DNA of 64,000 nucleotides from Bin5 sp965200615 (GCA_965200615.1 OZ241377.1:1860001-1924000), one strand, 5' to 3'; positions 50,252 to 59,523 are shown, counted from the stretch's first letter. Notes: generated by a model from the sequence alone, not told the origin. Program-made: numbers and translations.

Positions 50252-51169
50252 CTAAGGCAGCACCGCTTTCGGCATCTTGCAGATCATCGTGTAGGCCGGG
50301 TCATAGATGTTTCCAAGGTCGTATTCCACCGTCTGACCCATCAGAATGTGCGCGCCCACCGGATCGATCCCCAGATCCTTCTCCAGCCAGCGGATCATCT
50401 CCGTGGTCGCATGTTGCGTAGCCTGATCCAGCGGACGCGCGTTGCCCGCCGTAAAGATATACGCCTCGTTTTCCCCTCTCGGCCAGTAGATGCGTCGCCC
50501 CTTCTGCACATCCACCGTAAAACCCACGTCGAAAGAGATCTCCACGCCGGTGCCCACGATCTCGCCATCCCCCTGCACCGCATGGCCGTCACCTATGTGA
50601 AAGAGCGCACCGGGCACAAAAACGGGAAGATAGACGGTTACCCCTTCGACAAACCCGCGATAGTCCATGTTGCCGCCGTGAGGACCGGACGTGGCCGTCG
50701 AGATCGCCTCGCCCCGGTCCGGCGCCACCCCAAAACAGCCCGGCATCGGCGCCAGTGGCAAGGTCAGCGCGCCCAGGCTCGTCTGCGGCTCCTCCAGCGT
50801 CACCGTACCCGCCTCGTTATCCACCCGCCAGTTGGCCAGCTCCTGCCCCTCCGCCGGCCATGGCATATTGGGCACCTGCTCCGGGTCGACGACATTAGGG
50901 GCCACCATCGTCCGCGTCCACCCGTAAGGGCGGTTGCAGAGCAGCTTGTCCAGATGCACCACCAACGTGTCCCCCGGTTCGGCCCCGTCCACATAAAATG
51001 GGCCGGTCATCGGATTGCCCCCTGACGTTACCGGCTGGCCGCTGCTGTCCTGTCCTCTGGCATCGACCGTCGTCGTTTCGATGCTGTCACCCGGCTGCAC
51101 GCGTAACACAGGTGGATGCGAACCGATCGTGCTGAAATAATGGTCCGGCTGGAACTGATGAGTAGCCAT
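50252..51169 (-). CDS. Acetamidase/formamidase family protein
   Basis: This 305-residue protein has the family features DHYFSTIGSHPPVLRVQPGDSIETTTVDA at the start, PMTGPFYVDGAEPGDTLVVHLDKL, PMPGCFGVAP, GPHGGNMDYRGFVEGVTVYLPVFVPGALFHIGDGHAVQGDGEIVGTGVE, and an acid-rich helix near the end. Such enzymes hydrolyse formamide or acetamide to ammonia and an acid. It is convergent with the YfhO gene. Confidence 0.92.
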   Translation of the reverse strand: MATHQFQPDHYFSTIGSHPPVLRVQPGDSIETTTVDARGQDSSGQPVTSGGNPMTGPFYVDGAEPGDTLVVHLDKLLCNRPYGWTRTMVAPNVVDPEQVPNMPWPAEGQELANWRVDNEAGTVTLEEPQTSLGALTLPLAPMPGCFGVAPDRGEAISTATSGPHGGNMDYRGFVEGVTVYLPVFVPGALFHIGDGHAVQGDGEIVGTGVEISFDVGFTVDVQKGRRIYWPRGENEAYIFTAGNARPLDQATQHATTEMIRWLEKDLGIDPVGAHILMGQTVEYDLGNIYDPAYTMICKMPKAVLP

Positions 51170-51297
51170 ACATCTGTCCTTTCGCGGCTGTCTGCTAAGA
51201 CGTCTTTGATTTGTATACTCTTGGGAATGATCTACTGTGATTGCCGGGGGGAAAACAGCCAGCCCGTCGGCAGCAGCCAGCCGCGCCGGTCACGTTA

Positions 51298-51963
51298 TCA
51301 ATTGGCAAACAACTGCCCCGTCGGGCCAATGGTCATCGCCGGCAGCGCTTCTTGACTGCTGATCATATGGTCAAGCAGCTGAAGTTCGCGCCCCAGATAG
51401 TAGTTGCCCAGCTCCAAAAGCTGCGGCACCCCCGGCAGCGCCAGCATGCGGTGCTTGTCTTCGGGCCGCACCTGCAAAGTGATTGCCGTGAGAAACGCCA
51501 GGCTGGTAGCATCCTCCGGCAGACGGTCCAATTTCAACTGTACGCCCGTAGCCTTCGTCAACAGTTCAACATAGCGCGTGATCTTGGGGCGTACCTTGTG
51601 GGCCCGCTCGACAGCCAGTTTCGTATCCCCGTCGGTTACCGGAAAATGTCGCACACGTCCCGTGAGATAGGGAAGATCGCGGTTCAACTCCTCGATCCGA
51701 AATCGACGTGTGCCCACAACCTGAATGTTCATCCTTCCGTCCGGCTGCCGGTCCACCTTTTCGATTCGCGCAGCCGTCCCCACCCGGCGCGGCACGGCAT
51801 CGCCGCCTACTTCCAGGCCCTCCTTGATCAACACAACCCCGAACGCCAGGTTCTCGTCCAGGCAGCGGTTGATCATCTCCCGGTAGCGGGGCTCAAAGAT
51901 ATGCAGGGGTAGCGCCATACCCGGGAAAAGCACAACATTCAGAGGGAATAGCGGCATTTCCAT
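51298..51963 (-). CDS. LON peptidase N-terminal (substrate-binding) domain protein
   Basis: This 221-residue protein starts at ATG 51963 after GGAGTACC (MEMPLFPLNVVLFPGMALPLHIFEPRYREMI). The strand-rich LAN domain covers residues 1-115, followed by a helical bundle. No ATPase or protease part is present; stand-alone proteins of this kind are widespread and their targets are unknown. It is immediately downstream of truD. Confidence 0.9.
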   Translation of the reverse strand: MEMPLFPLNVVLFPGMALPLHIFEPRYREMINRCLDENLAFGVVLIKEGLEVGGDAVPRRVGTAARIEKVDRQPDGRMNIQVVGTRRFRIEELNRDLPYLTGRVRHFPVTDGDTKLAVERAHKVRPKITRYVELLTKATGVQLKLDRLPEDATSLAFLTAITLQVRPEDKHRMLALPGVPQLLELGNYYLGRELQLLDHMISSQEALPAMTIGPTGQLFAN

Positions 51964-52026
51964 ATTGGTACTCCGTTGCCTAAGGGAGAATTCGCTGTCG
52001 CTTATGGGCTTTTCGTCGTGCACCGT

Positions 52027-53136
52027 TCAAATCCCGCCATCCTCATCAATCTCGCCGTTGTCCGCTGCCGTCTGGGCCAGCAGGTCGTCAGATACTTTCA
52101 TGAATTCTCGCAGCACCGTTGTGGCAAACGCCCCTTTCGGCAACGAAAACGCCACAACCATGTCCCTCCCCTTCTGCATAACCGACAGATCGTTGAGCAG
52201 AATTCGACCCAGCCGCCGCGTGCCCATCATCTTCGCCCTGGCTAACGAGCCCATATCCAGGCCGCTCTCTGCCAGGATCTCCTGCTCCAGCTCACCCGAT
52301 TCAGCCTCCGCCTCCCACATCTTTGGTCCATAAATCGGTGCAGTAAAGCTTATCTCCTTCCGTTCGAAACGTCCCTGCTCCGCCGCCTGGTCGGCGACAA
52401 CGAACAGGCCGCCCGTGTCATGCTTTTTGGCGATGTCTCCTGTCAGCAGCTTGGTGAACCTGCCTTGTTGTTGCCGCAGAGCCAGGTAACGGTTGCACAG
52501 ATAGCTTTGCACACTGGCAAGCAGGAGGCTGCGCAACCAGCGGTTGGCCATTCTCTTGTTACCCTGGAGCAGCTCCCATCCACGCCGGACATTCGCGCCG
52601 TTCTGCCCCAGGCGCTGCGGGCCGTAATAGTTGGGAAGCCCGCAGTTCCGCACCTGCTCCGCGATGGCCGTCGCCCGCGCCATCGCCTCCCCGCCATCGA
52701 CAGATGGTCGGGTAACCGTAATCGTAAAGCGATTGCCCAGCAGGTGCCCCTTCTTGAGCTTGTTGCGATGCAGGCGCACCCAGTTCACCGTCACCGGCGT
52801 CTTCGCGCCGATGCGCGCCGGGGCCGCCTTCAGAAACTCATCGTCTACGTGGCCGACCAATAGGCTGAACGTCTGCGTTGCCCGAGCATGCTTGTCCTTC
52901 ATGCCCGCAAAACCGACAGCCCTGTACGGCAGGTCGAACGCCTCGGCCAGCCCCCGCTGTACTTCCCGGCTGGTCAACTCCTCTTTCGTTATGTTGACAT
53001 AGAGATGCTGGCCCGCCCCACTAGCTTCGTATAGCGGTATTTCCTCAACGATAAAGGCATCGGGCGCGGCCCGCAACTGTCCGCCGAGCCCCGGCAGCCC
53101 CTCCGTACTGTACGGCAGTCTCAAATCCAGTTCCAC
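52027..53136 (-). CDS. truD: tRNA pseudouridine(13) synthase
   Basis: This 369-residue protein has the TruD signature GFAGMKDKHARATQTFSL (with catalytic aspartate near residue 80) and the TRUD insertion with NYYGPQRLGQNGANVRRGWELL. It starts with LPGLGGQLRAAPDAFIVEEIPLYEASGAGQHLYVNITKEELTS. It makes pseudouridine at position 13 of some tRNAs. It shares an operon with the LON-domain gene. Confidence 0.94.
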   Translation of the reverse strand: MELDLRLPYSTEGLPGLGGQLRAAPDAFIVEEIPLYEASGAGQHLYVNITKEELTSREVQRGLAEAFDLPYRAVGFAGMKDKHARATQTFSLLVGHVDDEFLKAAPARIGAKTPVTVNWVRLHRNKLKKGHLLGNRFTITVTRPSVDGGEAMARATAIAEQVRNCGLPNYYGPQRLGQNGANVRRGWELLQGNKRMANRWLRSLLLASVQSYLCNRYLALRQQQGRFTKLLTGDIAKKHDTGGLFVVADQAAEQGRFERKEISFTAPIYGPKMWEAEAESGELEQEILAESGLDMGSLARAKMMGTRRLGRILLNDLSVMQKGRDMVVAFSLPKGAFATTVLREFMKVSDDLLAQTAADNGEIDEDGGI

Positions 53137-53241
53137 GCCAACTCCACGCCTGCGGGGCTGTCCACACCGTCTCAGGAAATTATAGCAGATCGGTGCGGAC
53201 TGATTAGGAAGATATGTTCCAATGACACTGTGCCGCCGCGA

Positions 53242-53877
53242 CTACTCATCCTTGAAATAGAGCAAGCTGTAGCAAAAAGGAGTGCCCCGCAGCCCGCCGT
53301 AGCGAAAACCCACTTCCTGCAGCCAGCGCCGCACCGTTCTCTGCAGTGCGTATCCCGTGTGAGGTATCTCTTCACTGACCGCTAGGCGCCCGCCCGCTTT
53401 CAGGACCCGGCGAATCTCTTCCAGGGCAAAAAGCGGCTGCGGCATCTCAGAGAGCGAAGAGATCGCAACCACAACGTCCACACTGTCCCTCTCCAGCGGC
53501 AGGCGGTACGCGCCGCAATGATGGAAACTGACGCGTGAGGCAAAGCCGGCGGTTTCCACCTTCGCCCGCGCCGCGTCAACCATCGACGCCTGAATATCCA
53601 CCGCGTGCACGCGCCCCGCGCTGCCTACCTGCCGCGCCATCTCGACAGTAAATGTGCCCGTGCCGCACCCCAAATCCAGCACCGTCTCGCCAGGACCAAT
53701 GCCGAACGGGCCCAGCGTGGACACGGGATCGCGATACCGCATGCGCACCGGATGGTCGAGCAGATCCCGCAGCGGTCCAGGATACGGGCGGGGCCGCATG
53801 CGGTGCGCGATACGCGTACTGACCTGCGCACCGACAGTCATGCCCACGCATCGTATCAGAAGATTTCCCAGTCCCAT
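53242..53877 (-). CDS. Class I SAM-dependent methyltransferase
   Basis: This 211-residue protein has a Rossmann methyltransferase fold with motif I VLDLGCGTGTFTVEMA (about residues 66-81), the acidic VHAVDIQASMVDAA and the catalytic-strand SVDVVVAISSLSEMPQPLFALEEIRRVLKAGGRLAVSEE. The N-terminus has PVRMRYRDPVSTLGPFGI. It resembles small ubiquinone/menaquinone-type or arsenite methyltransferases in general form only, without a cysteine motif. Substrate unknown. Confidence 0.82.
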   Translation of the reverse strand: MGLGNLLIRCVGMTVGAQVSTRIAHRMRPRPYPGPLRDLLDHPVRMRYRDPVSTLGPFGIGPGETVLDLGCGTGTFTVEMARQVGSAGRVHAVDIQASMVDAARAKVETAGFASRVSFHHCGAYRLPLERDSVDVVVAISSLSEMPQPLFALEEIRRVLKAGGRLAVSEEIPHTGYALQRTVRRWLQEVGFRYGGLRGTPFCYSLLYFKDE

Positions 53878-53933
53878 TCATCAAAGTCCCGTGGCTGCCA
53901 AACTGTGCCGGTACGCAGGCAACCAGCCACTGA

Positions 53934-55171
53934 TCACTGGCTGCTACAGGGAAAACGGATGCTCAGAATCCCCCCGGCAAAAACGGCGCCGCTGGCGTCC
54001 CGTTGCGCCAGGACCGCAGGCAGCAGAAACTCCCGCTTAAAATTGCCGATCGAAATGAAAAGTTCGTCGCCTCGTTTCGTCAAACGGATCTTGTCCAATT
54101 CAATGTGGGGCAAAGGCAGTTTGAGGACGAAATCGTTGCCCTGCTCCTCGATCTCCTGTGCCTGACCGACAAACATAACCTCGCCCGGGTCCCGTTGTCC
54201 GTACAGCTCATCCGCTAGCGACCGCAACGGGCCAAAGCCGACCACCTCTTCGCTGCGCCAGCCACTGTACAGAATCGGCAGTGGGTAGAAATCCCGCTCG
54301 ATTTCAACCAGGTAGCGTACCTGTTGCTCCTGAAGTTGGCGCAGATATGGATCGCTGCTTGGCGCAAGAATGGCTGCTTCCCCGGCTCGCCGGCCCCCTT
54401 GTCTGCCGCCGCGCCCCCCTCACTCCCATGCGACCGCACACCCGGCAGGATGCGGTTGACCACCACCGCATCCACTGGACATCCGTAAAGGGACAGATAG
54501 GTTACGGCCCGAGCGCCCTCCTTGATCACCATCTTTTCAGGATTGACCACAACCCGGTAACTGGTGGTCTGAGGGTCGCTCAGTACCTCCTGCAACTCCT
54601 TTACATCATCCACCAGCTTGGGCAGACCGGCCAGCGCGTCCTGCTCCGGCATCAGTCTCCGCAACAGCCCCCCGGTCAGGCGCATCGCCGTCTCCCCCCA
54701 ACCGAAAAAGCGCTCGACATACCACTGGAAGCTCTCTGGCATCGCCAGCAGCCGCATCGACTCGCCCGTCGGCGCTGCATCTACGATCACCCGGTCAAAC
54801 TCACGCGTCGCCGCGTTGCGGTAGATCTGTATTAGGCTGAAGATCTCCTCCATGCCCGGAATTATCGCCATCTCTTCGGCAACCGTCTTGCTCATGCCCT
54901 GCTTACGCAAGATCTTGCCCATGTAACCCTGCAACGCGCCCCAGTTCTTCCGTACCTCGTCCAGGACGTTGATCTCCTGCGCAAACAGATTGTCCGTTAT
55001 CTCCGTCGGTTCGTTTTGCAGCGGCCGGTCCAGGCTGTCTGCCAGACTGTGTGCGATGTCCGTGCTCACCACCAGCGTACGGTAGCCCATCTGCGCGCAG
55101 CGCAACGCCGTCGCCGCCGCAGTCGTCGTCTTGCCTACGCCCCCCTTACCCAAATACAGAAGGATGCGCAC
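53934..55171 (-). pseudogene. ArsA/Get3-family ATPase with C-terminal HSP20-like domain, frameshifted
   Basis: The start is GTG 55171 after AGAGGTG (VRILLYLGKGGVGKTTTAAATALRCAQ). The protein has the deviant Walker A GKGGVGKTT, the switch STDIAHSLADSL and DAAPTGESMRLL. Near 54355-54365 the frame changes. The next frame has DPYLRQLQEQQVRYLVEIERDFYPLPILYSGW and then the HSP20-like domain LKLPLPHIELDKIRLTKRGDELFISIG...GGILSIRF, to 53934. Both halves match one family (ArsA_ATPase plus ArsA_HSP20). The break may be an assembly error, because both halves are well kept. Confidence 0.82.
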
Positions 55172-55246
55172 TGTTTTCACCTCTCGCCACTGCATAATAA
55201 CGGGGCATCTGATTCTCCTGCCGTCGCAGAGGTCAGATTCGCCCGC

Positions 55247-55972
55247 TCAATCATCTGTTTTGGCCGCTCCCTCTCTATGCGCACGCCGCTGGGCGTCCCT
55301 GCGCCTCAAAATCGCGGCGACAGCCAGCGTGACCAGCACGGCCCCGGCCAGCACATACAGCGCAGCCGCACGGCTCAAACCGAACCAGCCCCGTATCCGC
55401 CACCAATACAGCGGCAACTGGGCCCAATAACTCCACCGCAAATGCCAGCGATGGCCGATCGACACTACATATTTGCCCATCCGGTTATGGGGCGTCCACA
55501 CCACAAGATAGCAGCGCCCGCCCACCAGGGTACGCGTGTCGATGAGAGGTCCGGGGTAGTAATGCACACGTGTCAGCACATCCTTAACCGGCTGCAGAAG
55601 TTCGCTTGGCGGCGGCGCCACAATCGCTCTGTAGCCCTGGGGCAGCTCCAATGGCAGCTTCTCCGTATCAGCGCTGTACGGCAGGCTCCGCGCAATGACC
55701 GCAAACGTCGGCACCACAGAACCTCCGCGGGGCAGTACAGGCGCGAACATCTGCGCCCGCAGACGGTCGCCCGCCTTGCAGTCCACCCGGTACACGTGCG
55801 TCTCGCCAAGCCGTGTGAACGCCCCAAAGATGAGCCGCTTCCGGCTGAAATCGGCGAACGATTCGCCGTCAACCAACTGGCTGCCTGGGCGGCTGCCGAA
55901 TATAGGGACACTACCCGCAAGATCGACGCCGGGAACCGGTCGGGGCCCGGCTTCAGTGCCTACCTCAGTCAC
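55247..55972 (-). CDS. Uncharacterised protein with a C-terminal membrane anchor
   Basis: I do not recognise this 241-residue protein. It starts at GTG 55972 with AGGAGG four bases upstream. Residues 1-180 look soluble and strand-rich, without a signal peptide. A single membrane helix at about 202-222 is followed by only 19 residues, highly basic at first (RRRDAQRRAHR). That architecture is tail-anchored-like. It is upstream of, and co-directional with, the ArsA/Get3-like ATPase gene, 75 bases away. The basic tail could also mean the N-terminal part is outside. Confidence 0.5.
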   Translation of the reverse strand: MTEVGTEAGPRPVPGVDLAGSVPIFGSRPGSQLVDGESFADFSRKRLIFGAFTRLGETHVYRVDCKAGDRLRAQMFAPVLPRGGSVVPTFAVIARSLPYSADTEKLPLELPQGYRAIVAPPPSELLQPVKDVLTRVHYYPGPLIDTRTLVGGRCYLVVWTPHNRMGKYVVSIGHRWHLRWSYWAQLPLYWWRIRGWFGLSRAAALYVLAGAVLVTLAVAAILRRRDAQRRAHREGAAKTDD

Positions 55973-56144
55973 AACCCCTCCTGAATAAGAATACGCAAAA
56001 AGAAGCGTGCACGTTGCAGTTCAGTATCACGGGCAAGAGTCTATCACCCGCGCGCACGCTCCGTCAACCGAACGCCTGTCTCGCCGCCGCCGGAATTCCA
56101 GCCTCGCTCTCCCAATTCGGGACCTGCTTACTGGCCCCGAGATC

Positions 56145-56173
56145 TTGGAAACCCCCGAAATCTGTGGTACGCT
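56145..56173 (+). promoter_or_regulatory. Possible leaderless promoter of the PucC-family gene
   Basis: TTGGAA (56145-56150), a 17-base spacer and TACGCT (56168-56173) would place the first transcribed base at or very near the ATG at 56180. No ribosome binding site is visible upstream of that ATG. Confidence 0.3.
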
Positions 56174-56179
56174 TTGCCT

Positions 56180-57484
56180 ATGAATATCCGCGTTCTTGCC
56201 CAGCTTACCCTCGTTCATGTAGGGGTCTCAATCACCGTCGTCCCGGTCACCAGCACGCTCAATCGCGTCATGATCGCCGACATGAAGATGCCGGTAACGC
56301 TGGTAGGCATCCTGGTCGCCTTGCCCTACCTGCTCTCCCCTTTGCAGATTTTCCTGGGAAACTGGTCGGACCGCCATCCGGCGGCCGATTACCACCGCAC
56401 GCCCTGGATTCTCCTCGGCGGGCTTGTCGCCGCGACCGGAGGTTACTTCACAGTCCACGTAGCCTATCTGCTGGACAGTAATTTCATGTTAGGTCTCGGG
56501 GCCGCTGTCGTCGTTTTCTGCCTCTGGGGAGCCGGTATCAACGCCGCCTCGGTCAGCTACCTCTCTCTGGTTACCGACCTCGCCGACGAAGAGGGGCGTA
56601 GCCGCGCCGTCAGCATCATGTGGACTGCGATGATCGCGGCGACGATCGTCACCGCCTCTGCGTTGTCTCTCATGTTAGCGACCTTCTCTAAGGAGACGCT
56701 CTTCACAGCATTTGGCGCGATCTGGTTCGTATCCGTCATCTTCGTCCTTGTGGGCAGCTATCGCATAGAACCCCGGGCATCAGCCAGAACCGCCCAACCT
56801 TCCAACAGCGCAGATGATCCCTTGCTGGTGCTGCGCTTGCTGGCTCTGAACCCACAGGCCCGACGCTTCTTTCTCTATCTGATGATCGTGTTGATCAGCA
56901 TCCACGCACAGGACGTGGTGCTGGAACCGTTCGGAGCGAAGGCATTGGGTATGTCGGTCGCGGCCACCTCCCGCCTGACATCGATCTGGGGCGTCGGTAT
57001 CTTCATCACTCTCCTTGCCGGAATCCTGTTTGTAAAACGCTTTGGGAAAAAAACGGGTGCAAATGTCGGCGCCTGCGTGACCGCCGTTGCCTTCGCTTCC
57101 ATTGTCTCCGCCGGCCTGCTCGGCCAGCCAAACCTGTTTCTGGGCTCTGTCTTCTTGTTGGGGCTGGGTGGCGGCCTCATGACCGTCAGCAACCTCAGCT
57201 TTATGCTGGATATGACCGTACCCCAGGCCGCCGGACTCTACATTGGCGCCTGGAGCGTAGCAAACTTCGCCGGTCAGGCCATCGGCAATGTCATCAGCGG
57301 TCTGCTCTATGATATGTTCTTCTGGCTGACGGGCAACCCGCTCATGGGGTACTCAGCCGTCTTTTCGCTCGAAATCGTTGGCCTGCTGCTGGCGGTCTGG
57401 CTCTTCCGTTCAACCAGTGTCGAACAGTTTCGTCGCCAGGCTGAAGTGCGCCTGCATACTGTTCTCTCCCTTGCCTCTGATTGA
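56180..57484 (+). CDS. PucC/BCD-family major facilitator transporter
   Basis: This 434-residue membrane protein has about 12 helices. The features LVALPYLLSPLQIFLGNWSDRHPAADYHRTPWILLGGLVAATGGYFTVH and GAGINAASVSYLSLVTDLADEEGRSRAVSIMWTAM match the PucC/bacteriochlorophyll delivery group of the MFS superfamily. In phototrophs such proteins assemble light-harvesting complexes. No photosynthesis genes are in this window, so a tetrapyrrole or other lipophilic cargo is possible but unproven. Confidence 0.85.
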   Translation: MNIRVLAQLTLVHVGVSITVVPVTSTLNRVMIADMKMPVTLVGILVALPYLLSPLQIFLGNWSDRHPAADYHRTPWILLGGLVAATGGYFTVHVAYLLDSNFMLGLGAAVVVFCLWGAGINAASVSYLSLVTDLADEEGRSRAVSIMWTAMIAATIVTASALSLMLATFSKETLFTAFGAIWFVSVIFVLVGSYRIEPRASARTAQPSNSADDPLLVLRLLALNPQARRFFLYLMIVLISIHAQDVVLEPFGAKALGMSVAATSRLTSIWGVGIFITLLAGILFVKRFGKKTGANVGACVTAVAFASIVSAGLLGQPNLFLGSVFLLGLGGGLMTVSNLSFMLDMTVPQAAGLYIGAWSVANFAGQAIGNVISGLLYDMFFWLTGNPLMGYSAVFSLEIVGLLLAVWLFRSTSVEQFRRQAEVRLHTVLSLASD

Positions 57485-57598
57485 CGCGGCGGCGGCCTTG
57501 GCTTGAGGCAAAGTTCCATCTGTTTTTTGAAGGTTTAGGGCCCCCGGAACTTTGTTCCTCAAAGGCTTCGGCTATGCGCTGTAGCTGTTTGTCTGTGC

Positions 57599-57617
57599 TA
57601 TACTGGTTCGCAGAACC
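57599..57617 (+). promoter_or_regulatory. Extended -10 element followed by a short inverted repeat
   Basis: TGC upstream of TATACT (57599-57604) forms an extended -10. GGTTC-GCA-GAACC (57605-57617) lies right after it, and another repeat, GGAAC-TTT-GTTCC, lies at 57546-57558. Together these could be promoter and operator for the gene at 57720. Confidence 0.35.
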
Positions 57618-57719
57618 GGATATACTGACCGGGTTGGCTGCTGCCGGCTTCGGGTCTTCCGAAAACGGGCAACGGCCAAGGTGCCGCAGGACTGTCTCCC
57701 AGCCCTTGAGGACAGTAGC

Positions 57720-58019
57720 ATGGTCAAAGTACTACTGAGTTACGATATGCGGGAAGGGCACGAAGAAGACTGTCAGCGTTACGTCGTGCAGACGCTGGCC
57801 CCAGGGCTCGCGCAACTGGGTCTGCGCATTACCGACGCTTGGTACACTCTCTGGGGAGAAGCCCCCCAGATCCTCGGCGGCGGAGTTCTTGAGGACAAGG
57901 AAGACGCCGCACGCATCCTGAGTTCAGACGAGTGGCAGGAACTGATCGCCGGCCTCGAACCGTTCGTCGAAAACTTCAAAGTCCGGGTCGTTGACGCCAA
58001 CGGCCGCTTCCAGTTCTGA
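57720..58019 (+). CDS. Small conserved-looking protein, possible dimeric alpha-beta barrel
   Basis: This 99-residue protein starts at ATG 57720, with GAGGAC upstream. The sequence VKVLLSYDMREGHEEDCQRYVVQTLAPGLAQLGLRITDAWYTLWGEAPQILGGGVLEDKEDAARILSS (given only as the region 2-70) alternates strand and helix as in NIPSNAP/ferredoxin-like dimeric barrels. No catalytic residues are evident. It begins a co-directional set with the next two genes. Confidence 0.6.
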   Translation: MVKVLLSYDMREGHEEDCQRYVVQTLAPGLAQLGLRITDAWYTLWGEAPQILGGGVLEDKEDAARILSSDEWQELIAGLEPFVENFKVRVVDANGRFQF

Positions 58020-58055
58020 GCGGCCGTCCCCGCGCCGCGTCACATTGCATTCCCC

Positions 58056-58925
58056 ATGGCTCTTGCCCGGTCGCTCGAGGATTCCGCTACCACAGCTCGC
58101 CCTCGTAGGGCTTCAAAGCCATCCTCAGAACTTCATGATGGCGCCGCGTCAACTGCCGGCAGACCCTTGGCGCTGGTCGTCTTCCTCGAAAACGTCGGCC
58201 ACATCCACGGCATCAATCTGCCCCACTGGGTGATGTCCGTTATCGATTGGGTTACCGAAGAGTATGCCAAGCTCCTGCTGCGTCTCCTCGGCGGCTACCG
58301 CCGCTACCACCGCATCGTTATCCTTGAAGATGAGGCCGCCACCGCCGCCAACCTGACCGGCGTCCTCATCGACGTCAGCGCTACACATACCGTCGATCAA
58401 CTTCTGCTCGTGCATGGACAGAACCGCTGCCTGATCGGTTACAGAGGACGGGAATTCGTCGACGCCGCCGCGTTCGACCGGCTGCTGGCCCGCTATATCG
58501 AGGATCGCTCCCTGCTCGACCTGCGCATGGTCTACGGACTCAACTGCTACGGCGCCAGCCTGGCCTCCACCTGGCTTGCCTTGGGCGCACAAGCCGTCAA
58601 CGGCGCCCAGGCCGTCAACTGGCTGCCGGAGCCAAGCCTCAGCCTCTTTCTGCGCAAATGGCTCAACGGCTCCCCTTTCAGTGAAGCCGTAGGCTGCAGC
58701 GCCCGCCGCGCCCGGGCAATCGGCAGACTCCTCTGGCAGGACCAGCCCGACGGCAGCGAACACCCTAACATCGCCGGCAGCCGCCAGATCGTCTACGGCC
58801 GGCGCGACGTGACCATAACTTCGGTTACCGACCTTGCTCGAACCGCTCAATTCACACCCGTTCAAAAAGCCGCCGCCGCACGCCCCCAACTCGCGACAGG
58901 CGGTGAAATACCCCCAGCAGACTAA
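58056..58925 (+). CDS. Uncharacterised protein with possible caspase-like His-Cys dyad
   Basis: This 289-residue protein is not recognised. A hydrophobic strand leads to H120-G121 (QLLLVHGQN), and 44 residues later another strand leads to C164 in RMVYGLNCYGASLAS. This order, a strand-HG then a strand-ending cysteine about 45 residues on, is the pattern of clan CD (caspase/CHAT/gingipain) peptidases. It is suggestive only. The first 35 residues are low-complexity and the ATG has no good ribosome site, so a later start is possible. Ten bases separate it from the HD gene. Confidence 0.5.
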   Translation: MALARSLEDSATTARPRRASKPSSELHDGAASTAGRPLALVVFLENVGHIHGINLPHWVMSVIDWVTEEYAKLLLRLLGGYRRYHRIVILEDEAATAANLTGVLIDVSATHTVDQLLLVHGQNRCLIGYRGREFVDAAAFDRLLARYIEDRSLLDLRMVYGLNCYGASLASTWLALGAQAVNGAQAVNWLPEPSLSLFLRKWLNGSPFSEAVGCSARRARAIGRLLWQDQPDGSEHPNIAGSRQIVYGRRDVTITSVTDLARTAQFTPVQKAAAARPQLATGGEIPPAD

Positions 58926-58935
58926 AGGAGCCGCT

Positions 58936-59523
58936 ATGCCCCTGCCCAGCCGAAACGAAGCGATACAACTATTGCATGAATGGGTCGAAAATGAGGGGCT
59001 GCGCCGCCACATGCTGGCCGTAGAAGCCGCCATGCGCGTCTACGCCCGTCACTATGGCGAGGATGAGGACCTCTGGGGACTGACAGGTCTGCTCCACGAT
59101 CTGGACTACGACCGCTTTCCCGACATGGACGACCAGGAAAACGGCCATCCCCGTACCGCGCTCCGCCTCTTCCGCCAGCAGGACTACCCGCCAGAATTCG
59201 TCCACGCCATCGAGGCCCACGCCACCTTCCTCGGCGTTCCGCGCCAGTCCAGGCTCGACAAAGCGCTTCTGGCCTGTGACGAGCTGACCGGCCTGATCCT
59301 CGCCTGCGCCTACGTGCGCCCGGACAAGGACCTGCGCGGCGTCAGGCTCAAGTCCGTCAAAAAGAAGTGGAAGGACAAGCGTTTCACCGCCGCCATCGAC
59401 CGCGCCGAAAACCTCCACTTCATCGAGGAGCTGGGCGAACCCTTCGACGAGCACGTCCAGCGCGTCCTTGATGCCATGAAAGAGGTCGCCCCGCAACTGG
59501 GCGTCTCAGGCGAACAAAGCTGA
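58936..59523 (+). CDS. HD-domain hydrolase
   Basis: This 195-residue protein starts at ATG 58936 after AAGGAG. It has the metal-binding HD pattern: H in RRHMLAVEAAMR, HD in LLHDLDYDRFPD, and H in IEAHATFLG. Members cleave phosphate esters, often nucleotides. It follows the His-Cys candidate by ten bases and is likely co-expressed with it. The substrate is unknown. Confidence 0.85.
   Translation: MPLPSRNEAIQLLHEWVENEGLRRHMLAVEAAMRVYARHYGEDEDLWGLTGLLHDLDYDRFPDMDDQENGHPRTALRLFRQQDYPPEFVHAIEAHATFLGVPRQSRLDKALLACDELTGLILACAYVRPDKDLRGVRLKSVKKKWKDKRFTAAIDRAENLHFIEELGEPFDEHVQRVLDAMKEVAPQLGVSGEQS

Noticed and set aside
52020..52036. T-loop-like GTTCAAATCC, possible tRNA
   Set aside because: It lies in the end of truD and no acceptor or anticodon stem can be formed around it.
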